From NCBI RefSeq assembly GCF_003858645.1, contig NZ_RQJP01000001.1:868001-932000 (forward strand): a stretch of 64,000 bases of DNA, written 5' to 3'. Source of the DNA: Larkinella knui (GTDB lineage: Bacteria > Bacteroidota > Bacteroidia > Cytophagales > Spirosomataceae). Positions 53,835 through 64,000 of the stretch are shown here, piece after piece (within the stretch, counting starts at the first letter, position 1; every line of letters starts with the position of its first letter). Below the pieces are notes generated by a model that saw only the letters and a list, made by a program, of their open reading frames with translations, had not been told where the DNA came from and ran no database searches. A program made the position numbers and the translations under genes.

Positions 53835-53842
53835 TATTTTTG
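53835..53842 (+). promoter_or_regulatory. -7 element next to the hisS start codon
   Basis: TATTTTTG matches the -7 consensus and ends four bases before the hisS ATG. There is no clear -33 TTG. It suggests a leaderless hisS mRNA, with low confidence. Confidence 0.35.
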
Positions 53843-53846
53843 CACC

Positions 53847-55214
53847 ATGCAAAAACCGAGTTTACCCCGCGGTACCCGCGATTTTGGGCCGGAACCAATG
53901 AGCAAACGGCTCTTTTTGCTGGAAACCATCCGGCAGACGTTCCGGCGGTATGGATTTCAGCCGATTGAAACCCCTGCGCTTGAAAACCTGTCGGTGTTGA
54001 TGGGGAAATATGGCGAAGAAGGGGATCAACTTCTGTTTAAAATTCTTAATTCCGGCGATTTTTCCAGCGGTTTGTCCGAAGCCGACTGGCAGGAAAATGC
54101 TCGTAAATTAACGCTCAAAATTTCTGAAAAAGGCCTTCGCTACGACCTGACGGTTCCTTTTGCCCGCTATGTGGTCATGAACCGCCATGCTTTGACGATG
54201 CCTTTCAAGCGGTATCAGATTCAGCCGGTTTGGCGGGCCGACCGCCCGCAGAAAGGACGGTATCGGGAATTTGTGCAGTGCGATGCGGATGTGGTCGGTA
54301 CGGATTCGCTGCTGTGCGAAGCTGAAATTGTGTTGATGCTGCACGAAAGCCTGCGGAATCTGGGCATTCAGGATTTTACCGTAAAAATCAATAACCGCAA
54401 GATTCTGACGGGCATTGCCGAGGTGGTGGGGGCTGAAGGACAAGAGGGCCAACTCGCCGTTGCCATCGATAAGCTGGATAAAATCGGCCAGGGAAAAGTG
54501 GTTGAAGAATTGAAACAACGCGGTTTTTCGGATGAGTCGATTGATAAATTAACCCCCATGTTTCAGTTTCCCGATCAGTCGCAGGCGGCTTTTAGTCAGT
54601 TGCGAAGCTGGCTGGCGACCTCGGACGTGGGCTTGAAAGGCGTTGCCGAACTGGAAGAGGTCTGGCAGCTGGTGGAGCAGTACGGTTTGAACGACGCCCG
54701 AATGGAACTGGATGTGACGCTGGCCCGTGGTCTGTCCTACTATACCGGAGCTATTTTCGAAGTCAAAGCCAACGGCGTGCAGATTGGCAGCATCAGTGGC
54801 GGTGGCCGCTACGACAACCTCACGGGCGCTTTTGGCATGCCGGGTTTGTCTGGCGTTGGCATTTCACTGGGCGTCGATCGGATTTACGATGTGATGGAAG
54901 AACTGAATCTGTTTCCGGAAACCGGCTTGCAATCGACGCAGGTTCTGGTCGTTCACCTCGAAGCCGGAGCGCGCGCGCTTGGATTGCCTTTGCTGAGCCA
55001 GCTGCGGTTGCAAAATGTTGCTGCCGAAGCGTATCCGGATTCGGCCAAGGTGAAGAAGCAACTGGATTATGCCAACGCAAAACACATTCCTTACGTGGTT
55101 CTGATCGGTTCGGAAGAACTGCAGACCGGCCAACTCACCCTGAGAAACATGGTTACGGGTGAACAGGAAAAATTGACTGCCGGGCAAATTGTAGAACGCC
55201 TGACGCGGGCCTAA
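53847..55214 (+). CDS. hisS: Histidyl-tRNA synthetase
   Basis: A class II aminoacyl-tRNA synthetase that charges tRNA-His, 455 residues. Class II motif 1 lies near FRRYGFQPIETPALENLSVL, motif 2 in WRADRPQKGRYREFVQCDADVVG and the His-specific signature in LARGLSYYTGAIFE. GVGISLGVDRI is motif 3. The C-terminal anticodon domain begins near QVLVVHLE. A bidirectional terminator follows. The start is the first codon of the conserved LPRGTRDFGPE region. Confidence 0.97.
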   Translation: MQKPSLPRGTRDFGPEPMSKRLFLLETIRQTFRRYGFQPIETPALENLSVLMGKYGEEGDQLLFKILNSGDFSSGLSEADWQENARKLTLKISEKGLRYDLTVPFARYVVMNRHALTMPFKRYQIQPVWRADRPQKGRYREFVQCDADVVGTDSLLCEAEIVLMLHESLRNLGIQDFTVKINNRKILTGIAEVVGAEGQEGQLAVAIDKLDKIGQGKVVEELKQRGFSDESIDKLTPMFQFPDQSQAAFSQLRSWLATSDVGLKGVAELEEVWQLVEQYGLNDARMELDVTLARGLSYYTGAIFEVKANGVQIGSISGGGRYDNLTGAFGMPGLSGVGISLGVDRIYDVMEELNLFPETGLQSTQVLVVHLEAGARALGLPLLSQLRLQNVAAEAYPDSAKVKKQLDYANAKHIPYVVLIGSEELQTGQLTLRNMVTGEQEKLTAGQIVERLTRA

Positions 55215-55238
55215 CCCGGCTAAACTGGACGAATAAAA

Positions 55239-55272
55239 AAAGGTGCCCCGATTCTAAAACCGGGGCACCTTT
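55239..55272. terminator. Bidirectional terminator between hisS and the barrel gene
   Basis: AAAGGTGCCCCG and CGGGGCACCTTT pair exactly around a 10-base loop, with an A-run on one side and T's on the other. It serves both convergent genes. Confidence 0.85.
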
Positions 55273-55294
55273 ATCATTTTCAACGCACGATCGA

Positions 55295-56131
55295 TTAAAA
55301 CTTGAACCCAACGTTCAGGCCCAGTGTCCGGCGTTGCGAATTGTTAAATCCTTTGATGGCATCGGAAAAACCGTGGTGGTAAACCACGTCGATCAGCAGC
55401 GGACCGATGTCGAAGCCCAAATTGGCCAGGCCCAGGAAAGTGCCGCTTTTAATCTCATTATCGTCGATATTGACGGTTGTGCTGCTGCTCAGGCGATTGG
55501 CATATTCAGCACCGACGGCCAGCCGGACAGCCGAGATACCGCGCTCAGACTGAGCCAGTTTCACCCCAACCAAAACCGGGATTTGAAGCCATTTTGCGTT
55601 GATTTTACCGGAAATATCCTGAATAGATGATCCGTCGCCGGGAGTAAAGTAGTTCGAGCTGGAAGCAAAGTATTCCGCACCGATCTGACCATAAATCCGG
55701 CCGCCACCCCGAACAAATACACCGAGCTGATAGCCAAGACGTCCGGACGGATTGTTTCCGTCGATGTCTTCACCCTTGTAACGGGTCGTGTTGGCTCCCA
55801 CATAAAAACCGCCCGTAAACGCCTTGTACGGTTTCTCCGCTCTCGGACGTTTTTCCCGGCCACTGTTGTCGGATGTCGTTGAGCTGGAAGAGTATGAACT
55901 GCTGGCGTTCGGAGTCGTTGAATACGTAGAGCTGTTGGTCGGCGAGGTCGTGTTCGTCGACGAGTTGTCCATTGTAGAACTGGTCGAATTCGAGCGGTTG
56001 GTTGAATCGGTTCCGGTCGAATTAATAGTTGTAGTCGTGGATGTTCTGGATGAATCCGACGAGCTGGTCTGAGCAAATGCGCTCCACGTTCCCAAAAGGC
56101 AAAGCGCAAGCAAAGTACTGTTGCGTTTCAT
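55295..56131 (-). CDS. Outer-membrane beta-barrel protein with Ser/Thr-rich linker
   Basis: A 278-residue protein. The signal peptide (MKRNSTLLALCLLGTWSAFA) ends near residue 20. A low-complexity Ser/Thr/Asn linker of about 70 residues (TSSSDSSRTSTTTT...) comes next, then an eight-strand-like barrel domain of the PorT/OMP_b-brl type (YVGANTTRYKGEDI ... LGYQLGVFVRGGGRIYGQIGAEYFA). It ends in LNVGFKF with a C-terminal Phe, as for BamA substrates. The function is unknown. A Ser/Thr linker of this kind may be O-glycosylated in this phylum; that is inference. Confidence 0.85.
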   Translation of the reverse strand: MKRNSTLLALCLLGTWSAFAQTSSSDSSRTSTTTTINSTGTDSTNRSNSTSSTMDNSSTNTTSPTNSSTYSTTPNASSSYSSSSTTSDNSGREKRPRAEKPYKAFTGGFYVGANTTRYKGEDIDGNNPSGRLGYQLGVFVRGGGRIYGQIGAEYFASSSNYFTPGDGSSIQDISGKINAKWLQIPVLVGVKLAQSERGISAVRLAVGAEYANRLSSSTTVNIDDNEIKSGTFLGLANLGFDIGPLLIDVVYHHGFSDAIKGFNNSQRRTLGLNVGFKF

Positions 56132-56211
56132 GATAATAACATTGTTGAAGTTGTATAAAAAAAGGTGCATGTTTTACATACACCCTTTTAACACGGTATA
56201 ACTTGGATTGT

Positions 56212-58679
<2,468 letters not shown>

Positions 58680-58740
58680 GTCGGGCAAAAATAAGCAGAA
58701 AAAGGGAGGAAGCGAAGTAGGAAATGATTGGAAAACAAAA

Positions 58741-58784
58741 GGGAGGAAAAGAGAAAGACATGGATTTCTTTCTCTTTTCCTCCC
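58741..58784. terminator. Perfect 18-bp purine/pyrimidine hairpin
   Basis: GGGAGGAAAAGAGAAAGA (58741-58758) pairs exactly with 58767-58784 around an 8-base loop. It lies just downstream of the 90-residue gene on the minus strand and likely ends its transcript. Confidence 0.6.
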
Positions 58785-58807
58785 CGGATGGCCTTTATTC
58801 GAAGAAA

Positions 58808-59080
58808 TTAATCGTGTCCTTCCAGCTTCACGATTTTGTTGTATAAACCTAACAACAAAAACGGAGCTGGCCATTGGCCAACGAATAAAGCTTTGTCGTT
58901 TTCACCGGTAATTTTGTAAAACAGGGAAACACCCATCGATGCAATGGCTGCCCACAAAAAAACGTCGGATGGTATTTTCGCGGTTTGCTCCTCAATGGCC
59001 TCTGCAACAGGGCCTTCCTTGTGCTTCGGATTGGGGTTTTTCACCGATCCTTTTTCATAACTGCGTTCTGTGACGTTCAT
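58808..59080 (-). CDS. Small membrane protein of unknown function
   Basis: A 90-residue protein with a polar, charged first half (SYEKGSVKNPNPKHKEGPVAEAIEEQTAKIPSD). Two hydrophobic segments follow (FLWAAIASMGVSLFYKI and FVGQWPAPFLLLGLYNKIV), each about 17 residues long. It has no signal peptide and no recognised family. The 323-base gap upstream (59081-59403) contains a terminator for the peroxiredoxin gene and no convincing gene. Confidence 0.75.
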   Translation of the reverse strand: MNVTERSYEKGSVKNPNPKHKEGPVAEAIEEQTAKIPSDVFLWAAIASMGVSLFYKITGENDKALFVGQWPAPFLLLGLYNKIVKLEGHD

Positions 59081-59338
59081 AACATTGTTTAACTTTGGTT
59101 ATACACGACAGAACCCGCATTATTTCTGATTGTTCCAAATAATGAGCGAAAAGTCCTGAGCTGGAATCGGCGTCCGTATTTATGCTGGCCTGAAGAATAA
59201 ATGGATGAGGTATCGGCCCTGGGTCACCGAGGCTTTCCGTGTAGAAGAAAACCGGAAAGAGTAAAAAATTTAGGTTTCCGTTGCAGGAAAAATCAGTTTG
59301 AACAACGGGATCAACGAAACAAACCGGTATTCTAAAAA

Positions 59339-59382
59339 AAGGTGCCGGCAAAAGGTATCTAAAATACGTTTGCCGGCACCTT
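59339..59382 (-). terminator. Terminator of the peroxiredoxin gene
   Basis: AAGGTGCCGGCAAA and TTTGCCGGCACCTT pair exactly around a 16-base loop, with an A-run on the left that becomes a U-run on the minus strand. It lies 22 bases downstream of the stop codon. Confidence 0.8.
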
Positions 59383-59403
59383 ATTCAATCATAACCCAAT
59401 GAC

Positions 59404-60039
59404 TTACTTATTCGGTTGCGGAGTGGTCCGCAGATACGGTTTTACGATGGTAACGCCTTTCGGGAATTTCTTGATCGCATCTTCCGTACTAACCGCCGGA
59501 ACAACGATCACGTCCTCACCTTGCTGCCAGTCCGCAGGCGTCGCCACCTGGTAGTTTGCCGTCAGTTGCAGCGAGTCGATGACGCGAAGAATTTCCAGGA
59601 AGTTCCGACCTGTTGAAGCCGGATAGGTTAGCGTCAGTTTTATTTTTTTATCGGGACCAATCACAAACACCGACCGAACCGTTGATTTTTCACTGGCATT
59701 CGGATGGATCATGTCGTATAATTCAGCTACTTGACGGTCTTTGTCGGCAATCATCGGAAAATCGACCGTTGTATTTTGGGTTTCGTTGATGTCTTTCACC
59801 CACTCGGTGTGTGACTCAAGCGGGTCAACACTGACCGCAATCACCTTTACACCGCGCTTTTCAAACTCATCTTTGAGTTGGGCAGTCCGGCCGAGTTCGG
59901 TCGTACAGACCGGTGTAAAATCGGCAGGATGGGAAAAGATCATTCCCCAGGAGTTGCCCAGCCATTCGTGAAAGTTAATTGTACCCTCGGTGGTCTCAGC
60001 CGTAAAATCCGGGGCGATGTCACCTAATCGGAGTGCCAT
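59404..60039 (-). CDS. 1-Cys peroxiredoxin (Prx6 type)
   Basis: A thiol peroxidase that reduces hydrogen peroxide and organic peroxides. It is 211 residues long, with the peroxidatic Cys in FSHPADFTPVCTTELG (about residue 45). The second Cys of 2-Cys enzymes is absent and the C-terminal domain is long (VATPADWQQGEDVIVVP), both Prx6 traits. It is cytosolic. A perfect ACTATAG-N5-CTATAGT inverted repeat sits 22-40 bases upstream of the start and looks like an operator. The donor for reduction is not evident. Confidence 0.94.
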   Translation of the reverse strand: MALRLGDIAPDFTAETTEGTINFHEWLGNSWGMIFSHPADFTPVCTTELGRTAQLKDEFEKRGVKVIAVSVDPLESHTEWVKDINETQNTTVDFPMIADKDRQVAELYDMIHPNASEKSTVRSVFVIGPDKKIKLTLTYPASTGRNFLEILRVIDSLQLTANYQVATPADWQQGEDVIVVPAVSTEDAIKKFPKGVTIVKPYLRTTPQPNK

Positions 60040-60060
60040 AAGAAAAACAGTTTGGTTTAT

Positions 60061-60079
60061 ACTATAGTAATGCTATAGT
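60061..60079. promoter_or_regulatory. Candidate operator of the peroxiredoxin gene
   Basis: ACTATAG (60061-60067), a 5-base spacer and CTATAGT (60073-60079) form a perfect 7-bp inverted repeat 22 bases upstream of the peroxiredoxin start. Its size suits a dimeric regulator, for example of the PerR, OxyR or Rrf2 class. Confidence 0.4.
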
Positions 60080-60176
60080 CTTTGCCGTGCAAATGTATAA
60101 CAGCTTGTGGTAATTGACTATTATTTCGCTGCAAAGACAGCAATCCATTAACACGACCGAAGCATAAAATAGTTTT

Positions 60177-60830
60177 TCAGATCAATTTTTCTTCCACGGC
60201 CATTTTGACCAGTTCGGCGGCATTCTTCACCTGAAGACGGCGCATCATGTTGGCCCGGTGGTTGTCGACGGTCCGGACAGAAAGCTGCAGTTTTTCGGCT
60301 ATTTCGCGGCTACTCATCCCGTCGACCAAAAACTGCAGGATTTCTTTTTCCTTCTTCGACAGTTTGGAACGCCGGATTTTACTGCTCCGTTCCGTTTTTT
60401 TCAATTGATGCATGTAGCCATTAAGGATGATGGTGGCTACGGGCGAGCTGAAATATTTTTCGCCACTGGCAATGGTCCGCAGGGCTTTCATCATTTCATC
60501 GCTCGACGAATCTTTCAGAATATACCCGAAGGCGCCGGCTTCCACCGAACGCAGGATATAATCTTCATTGTTGTGCATCGATAACATCAAGGTCTTGATA
60601 TTTTTATACAGACGCGAAATAATTTGCGTCGTTTGAATACCCGACATGCCCGGCAGTGAAATATCCATCAAAACCACATCCGGTTGCTGGGATTTTAGTT
60701 TTTCAAGGGCTTCCTCACCATCGCCGGCTTCGTCGACAATGACGAATTCGTCGTTCTGTTCCAACAGCGAGCGTATTCCGTTTCGGACGATAGAGTGGTC
60801 ATCAACCAGCATCAACTTGAGTGTACTCAT
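60177..60830 (-). CDS. NarL/FixJ family response regulator
   Basis: A 217-residue two-domain regulator. The receiver domain has LMLVDDHSIVRNGIR and the phospho-acceptor Asp in DVVLMDISLPGMSG, with Lys in YILKDSSSDEMM. A LuxR-type helix-turn-helix follows (LSKKEKEILQFLVDGMSSREIAEKLQLSVRTVDNHRANMMRRL). It overlaps the kinase gene upstream by 29 bases, so the two form one operon and one signalling pair. The target genes are not identifiable from the context. Confidence 0.94.
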   Translation of the reverse strand: MSTLKLMLVDDHSIVRNGIRSLLEQNDEFVIVDEAGDGEEALEKLKSQQPDVVLMDISLPGMSGIQTTQIISRLYKNIKTLMLSMHNNEDYILRSVEAGAFGYILKDSSSDEMMKALRTIASGEKYFSSPVATIILNGYMHQLKKTERSSKIRRSKLSKKEKEILQFLVDGMSSREIAEKLQLSVRTVDNHRANMMRRLQVKNAAELVKMAVEEKLI

Positions 60831-62331
60831 ATTCCTGGTGTGCGAGTTTAAAAGGTATACTTACTTGTACTTTTGTGCCTTTATCGGGCGCAGATGATAT
60901 TTTGAACTTTCCATTGATCAGCGCAGCGCGTTCATTCATGTTGTGAATTCCCTGCGAAGGCCGTTTGCTGTCTTCTTTACGACTGCGGTGAATGCGGAAC
61001 CCTTTTCCATCGTCGTTCACAATAAGATGCAAGTAATTATCTTTTTCGAACAAATCAATGGTAATCTGATGGGGTTCGGCATGACGAAGCGCATTACTGA
61101 CCGCTTCCTGAGCAATTCGATACACACCAATCTCCACACTCTTATCTAAACGTGTATTTGACAGATTAGTATGAAAAATAATATCAATTTTACTGTCTTT
61201 GTCGTGCGTATCGGCTAGCATCTTTACCGCCGGAACCAGCCCGAAATCACTTAATACCGTCGGCATCAGGTTATTTGACACATTGCGGGTTTCCTGAATG
61301 GTCTGGGAAATGAGGTTTTTCAGAACCGTCAGATTTTTGGTCCCTTTGGTTTCGTTGGTGAGGCTTTTTTCAAAGCTTTCGACCTGTAGTTTAATGGCCG
61401 TCAGCATTTGTCCAATCCCGTCGTGCAATTCGCGGGAAAGCCGCTTGCGCTCCTCTTCCTGCCCGGCTACCAGATACGAAGTTCGCAGTTTTTGCTCATC
61501 CATCTGTTGCTGGTACTGTTTCCGGGTCGCATCGAAAAGCTGTTGGCGCGTTTCTTTCAGGGCCCGGTTCAGCGAAAGCAATTTGCGATTGGTGGTGGCC
61601 GTTCGGGTTTCCGCTTCCACTAACTGGACAATAACACCCTCGAACTTGTTAACGGCTGGTCTTAGAATGAACCATCCGGCAAAAACCAGTGCCAGCAAGG
61701 TGAAGAGGTAGATGACGAATCCGATTAGTCTCGTTTGTTCCACGTTTTCCAGCGTTTCGCGGGTATATTGCTGAACAATATCATCCATCTTGTCCAGAAA
61801 TGGCTTCTCATTTTGCATCAAGCGGGTCAGATCCACTTCGGCTGAGAATTTTTCAGGATTCGGAGCCTGGTCGGCCAGCTGGATAATGCGCTGGATGCTT
61901 TCCCGAAAACCCAGGTAAAAAGGTTTCAAAATTTGAAAGCGAATCCGGACACTGTCGCTGTTGTGAAGCATAACCGGAAAACCGGGTACTGTGCCCTGTT
62001 CGATGTGTAAATGATTCGTCTCAAACTGCGCGAACAGTTTTTTGATTTCTGACAGGTTATTTTGAAAATTGAGCCGTTCGGCGGGGCGGGTCAGTTGCAG
62101 AACTTTACTGACAAGCCGCTGGCTGTGATGGCGTTGCGCCGACGCCATTTTAAAAACCATAACCCGTTCGGCTTCGCGTCTGGTTTGAAGCTGGGTCACC
62201 ACTTCCGCAACCGTCAACAACACGGCAATGAATACCAATGTCGTTAAAAACAGACGGTTGAAATGGCGGGCCGAAGGCTGAGAAGTCTGGGGTATAACGT
62301 TTACTACTTCCGACACGGTTTTATGAGGCAA
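60802..62331 (-). CDS. NarX-type sensor histidine kinase
   Basis: A 509-residue membrane kinase. Two transmembrane segments (about residues 28-46 and 205-225) enclose a periplasmic domain of about 160 residues that is helical and not of a named type. A coiled coil follows, then HisKA_3 with the phospho-acceptor in LSRELHDGIGQMLTAIKLQ, and a HATPase domain with the N box IAQEAVSNALRHA and G box DDGKGF. It signals to the overlapping NarL-type regulator. The stimulus is unknown. Confidence 0.93.
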   Translation of the reverse strand: MPHKTVSEVVNVIPQTSQPSARHFNRLFLTTLVFIAVLLTVAEVVTQLQTRREAERVMVFKMASAQRHHSQRLVSKVLQLTRPAERLNFQNNLSEIKKLFAQFETNHLHIEQGTVPGFPVMLHNSDSVRIRFQILKPFYLGFRESIQRIIQLADQAPNPEKFSAEVDLTRLMQNEKPFLDKMDDIVQQYTRETLENVEQTRLIGFVIYLFTLLALVFAGWFILRPAVNKFEGVIVQLVEAETRTATTNRKLLSLNRALKETRQQLFDATRKQYQQQMDEQKLRTSYLVAGQEEERKRLSRELHDGIGQMLTAIKLQVESFEKSLTNETKGTKNLTVLKNLISQTIQETRNVSNNLMPTVLSDFGLVPAVKMLADTHDKDSKIDIIFHTNLSNTRLDKSVEIGVYRIAQEAVSNALRHAEPHQITIDLFEKDNYLHLIVNDDGKGFRIHRSRKEDSKRPSQGIHNMNERAALINGKFKISSAPDKGTKVQVSIPFKLAHQEYEYTQVDAG

Positions 62332-62437
62332 CCACGTTGATCAGAGTAAAGATACTAAAAATTATGTTAATTGAAGGATTAGGGTAGTAACTTATGCTTT
62401 TTAGCGATTGAAAACCCGAACCAAAGCACCCCGAGTG

Positions 62438-62471
62438 TTGTTTTTTAAACTTAAAACGGTGTAGATTTGTA
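62438..62471 (+). promoter_or_regulatory. Promoter of the DUF3299-like gene
   Basis: TTG at 62438-62440, a 23-base spacer and TAGATTTG at 62464-62471, with the start codon 22 bases further on. Confidence 0.5.
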
Positions 62472-62493
62472 TTAATCTGAACGCGACCTCATC

Positions 62494-62979
62494 ATGAAAA
62501 AAAATGTCTGCTTTATCGCTCTTTCAGGACTGCTGACGCTGGCTGCTTTTACGCCCGCCAAACTAGTCAGTCACCCGCCGGTAACTGTCGCTGCGGAGCC
62601 GGTCAAGCTGTCGTGGGAAACGCTGCGCGATGTAACTTTCAAGAAAAAATGGTATCCCGAAGAGTCGGTTTATATGTTGTATCCGACGTTCGGAGCCGGT
62701 ATTCAAAAGCTCAGCGGAAAACCGGTTGAATTGACGGGGTACGTGCTTCCGGTCGACTACGAATCCAATTTATATGTTCTTTCTGCTTTTCCCTACAGCG
62801 CTTGCTTCTTTTGTGGCGGTGCAGGTCCTGAATCGGTCGTGTCGTTGAAATTCAAGAAAAATGGCCTCAAGTTCAAAACCGATGAGCGCCGGACGTTCCG
62901 GGGAACTCTGAAACTGAATGCCGATAATATTTATGAACTGAACTACATTATTGCCGATGCCGAAATGGTAGAACAATAA
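62494..62979 (+). CDS. Exported DUF3299-like protein
   Basis: A 161-residue exported protein. The signal peptide (MKKNVCFIALSGLLTLAAFTPA) ends near residue 22. The mature part has LSWETLRDVTFKKKWYPEESV, then VELTGYVLPVDY and a conserved Cys cluster (SACFFCGGAGPESVVSLKF). DUF3299 proteins are periplasmic and often metal-associated, but their function is not established; the family match is from sequence pattern only. It has its own promoter and a terminator at 63001. Confidence 0.75.
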   Translation: MKKNVCFIALSGLLTLAAFTPAKLVSHPPVTVAAEPVKLSWETLRDVTFKKKWYPEESVYMLYPTFGAGIQKLSGKPVELTGYVLPVDYESNLYVLSAFPYSACFFCGGAGPESVVSLKFKKNGLKFKTDERRTFRGTLKLNADNIYELNYIIADAEMVEQ

Positions 62980-63000
62980 TAGAACTCGCTCAAAATCACT

Positions 63001-63029
63001 GCGCCACGCTTTTGGGTGGCGCTTTTTTT
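63001..63029 (+). terminator. Rho-independent terminator
   Basis: GCGCCAC and GTGGCGC pair around an 8-base loop, followed by seven T's. It ends the DUF3299-like gene. Confidence 0.85.
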
Positions 63030-63094
63030 GTGGAAACTGTAAAAGCCGCATTGCTTTTTATGCAAAATTTCCCATCTTTGCACCACCAAAAAAA

Positions 63095-63168
63095 GGGGGT
63101 ATAGCTCAGTTGGCTAGAGCGCTACAATGGCATTGTAGAGGCCGTCGGTTCGAATCCGACTATCTCCA
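63095..63168 (+). tRNA. tRNA-Ala (anticodon GGC)
   Basis: A full cloverleaf. Acceptor GGGGGTA/TATCTCC has the G3-U70 wobble that marks tRNA-Ala, and the D arm is GCTC-AGTTGGCTA-GAGC. The anticodon stem CTACA/TGTAG encloses a 7-base loop with GGC, and the T arm is GTCGG-TTCGAAT-CCGAC. CCA is not encoded. TTG at 63051 and CATCTTTG at 63073-63080 give a near-consensus promoter 15 bases upstream. Confidence 0.95.
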
Positions 63169-63178
63169 CCCGATTTTT

Positions 63179-63212
63179 AAAAGCTCCGGATTCAGCGAAT
63201 CCGGAGCTTTTT
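63179..63212 (+). terminator. Terminator after tRNA-Ala
   Basis: AAAAGCTCCGGATTC and GAATCCGGAGCTTTT pair exactly around 3 bases, continuing into a T-run. It lies 10 bases beyond the tRNA. Confidence 0.85.
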
Positions 63213-63433
63213 TGTTTACTAATGTAGGGATTTCAACGGTAAATGGATGAATGTGCTGGATTGGTAACTCGTTTTGCCTTCATCCTTTTACCGTTGAAGT
63301 TCTCCGTCTGCAAAACGTAGCCCTGAAAATTCCAGTCGCTGATCGATTTCCGATGCGTTTTTCTTCGTAAAAAATATTTTCCGTATCCTTGGGTGATACT
63401 GGCGTCTCCTTCCGATAAACCCTAAAAAAGCGT

Positions 63434-63991
63434 ATGAATTCAACCCAAAGCCTGCCGATGGATAAGGCCCTGTTGTCTGATCGGGAAAAAACGCTGGAAC
63501 GGATTTATGCCAAAACGTTTCCAATGGTGCGCCATTATATCCGGGAACATGGCGGTACGACTGACGATGCGAAAGATATTTTCCATGAGGCCATGATCTT
63601 ATACTATGAGAAAACGGTCCATGAACAACTGATTCTAACGTCGTCGGTCAGCACCTTTCTGATGGGAATTTGTAAAAATCTCTGGCGGCAGCACGTGGAC
63701 CGGCAGAGTCGGAATACGGCGCTGACCGAAAACCACGACGAACTGCTGTGGGAGGAACCCGAAGAAAATGACGAACCGACGGCCCTGAAGCTCATGACCT
63801 TTGTCGAACAACTGGGCGAGAGCTGCAAATCCATTCTGGTCAGCTTCTATTACTTCGGTCAGCGCTTGGAGCACATTGCCGTTCAACACGGTTATCAGTC
63901 AATTCGCTCGGCTACCGTACAGAAATTCAAGTGTCTGGAACGGCTGCGTAAAGCTGTCAGCCATCTGTCGATTGAACGCTTCAAACCCTGA
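63434..63991 (+). CDS. ECF-type RNA polymerase sigma factor
   Basis: A 185-residue sigma-70 family protein without regions 1 and 3. Region 2 has IYAKTFPMVRHYIREHGGTTDDAKDIFHEAMILYYEK and the -10-binding TFLMGICKNLWRQHVDR. Region 4 has LMTFVEQLGESCKSILVSFYYFGQRLEHIAVQHGYQS, a helix-turn-helix. It is likely to direct an alternative, small regulon. No anti-sigma factor is visible before the window ends, 9 bases after the stop. The 265-base gap upstream (63169-63433) holds only the tRNA terminator. Confidence 0.92.
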   Translation: MNSTQSLPMDKALLSDREKTLERIYAKTFPMVRHYIREHGGTTDDAKDIFHEAMILYYEKTVHEQLILTSSVSTFLMGICKNLWRQHVDRQSRNTALTENHDELLWEEPEENDEPTALKLMTFVEQLGESCKSILVSFYYFGQRLEHIAVQHGYQSIRSATVQKFKCLERLRKAVSHLSIERFKP

Positions 63992-64000
63992 CTGCGATGC

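Noticed and set aside
58741-58784. Purine-rich hairpin as part of the lysozyme coding sequence
   Set aside because: The longer start would translate a low-complexity inverted repeat. The ATG at 58679 gives a normal anchor and GH25 domain.
59055-59351. 98-codon frame upstream of the small membrane protein gene
   Set aside because: It overlaps the start of a better gene and reads into a terminator; composition is not protein-like.

Overview
The window is a stretch of chromosome from a member of the Bacteroidota, most likely order Cytophagales (Spirosomaceae-like). The lineage call rests on gene content and signals. There is a T9SS-type C-terminal sorting domain, a TonB with the Bacteroidota N-terminus, a carboxynorspermidine polyamine route and a GH144-type glucanase. 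DUF1800 and DUF1501 proteins sit side by side, many start codons lack a Shine-Dalgarno sequence, and several promoters fit the Bacteroidota pattern TTG-N(17-23)-TAnnTTTG. Composition is even and about half G+C by eye. I saw no insertion sequence, phage gene, CRISPR array or rRNA operon. The genus call is inference.

Layout. 1-7.1 kb: end of an outer-membrane barrel gene, sufB, a membrane-anchored unknown, an Lrp/AsnC regulator, then a 600-base gap holding a promoter, an unusual tRNA-like RNA and a terminator, followed by a DUF819 permease and lepA. 7.2-14.0 kb: DUF1800/DUF1501 export pair, an OmpA-domain lipid/peptidoglycan protein, a DUF2236 (MpaB-like) protein and a Tat-exported FAD oxidoreductase. 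14.1-20.3 kb: pyruvate dehydrogenase E2, hslV without hslU, a CHASE3 histidine kinase with an overlapping CheY-like regulator, and PBP4/DacB. 20.3-28.1 kb: beta-CASP RNase-like protein, accA, a HAD/site-2-protease/acyltransferase run, lpxB, queD and hldD. 28.2-37.5 kb: subtilisin, aminopeptidase P, TetR, a WapI-like protein, and the two carboxynorspermidine enzymes separated by a GH144 enzyme and TonB. 37.5-43.2 kb: a PQQ dehydrogenase with an embedded cytochrome c, then a small accessory group (reductase, VOC protein, hydrolase, GlxA-type regulator). 43.3-50.2 kb: pyrG, yidC with a short upstream reading frame, a TPR plus periplasmic-binding-fold protein, and hemL. 50.2-64 kb: glycosyltransferase, epimerase, methyltransferase, hisS, a barrel protein, pgi, GH25 lysozyme, peroxiredoxin, a NarX/NarL-type two-component pair, a DUF3299-like protein, tRNA-Ala(GGC) and an ECF sigma factor.

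Most genes are housekeeping functions in short operons. They serve envelope building (lpxB, hldD, acyltransferase, DacB, YidC, TonB, OmpA, GH25), central metabolism (pdhC, accA, pgi, pyrG, hemL, polyamines), and protein or RNA quality control (lepA, hslV, site-2 protease, hisS).

The most unusual items are non-coding. One is a 160-nt tRNA-like RNA with a ~91-nt insert in the variable region (3549-3708), with its own promoter and a downstream terminator. Another is a 31-codon reading frame and strong hairpin in front of yidC. A third is a set of long intergenic inverted repeats with unrelated arms, one of which supplies the stop codons of both flanking convergent genes.
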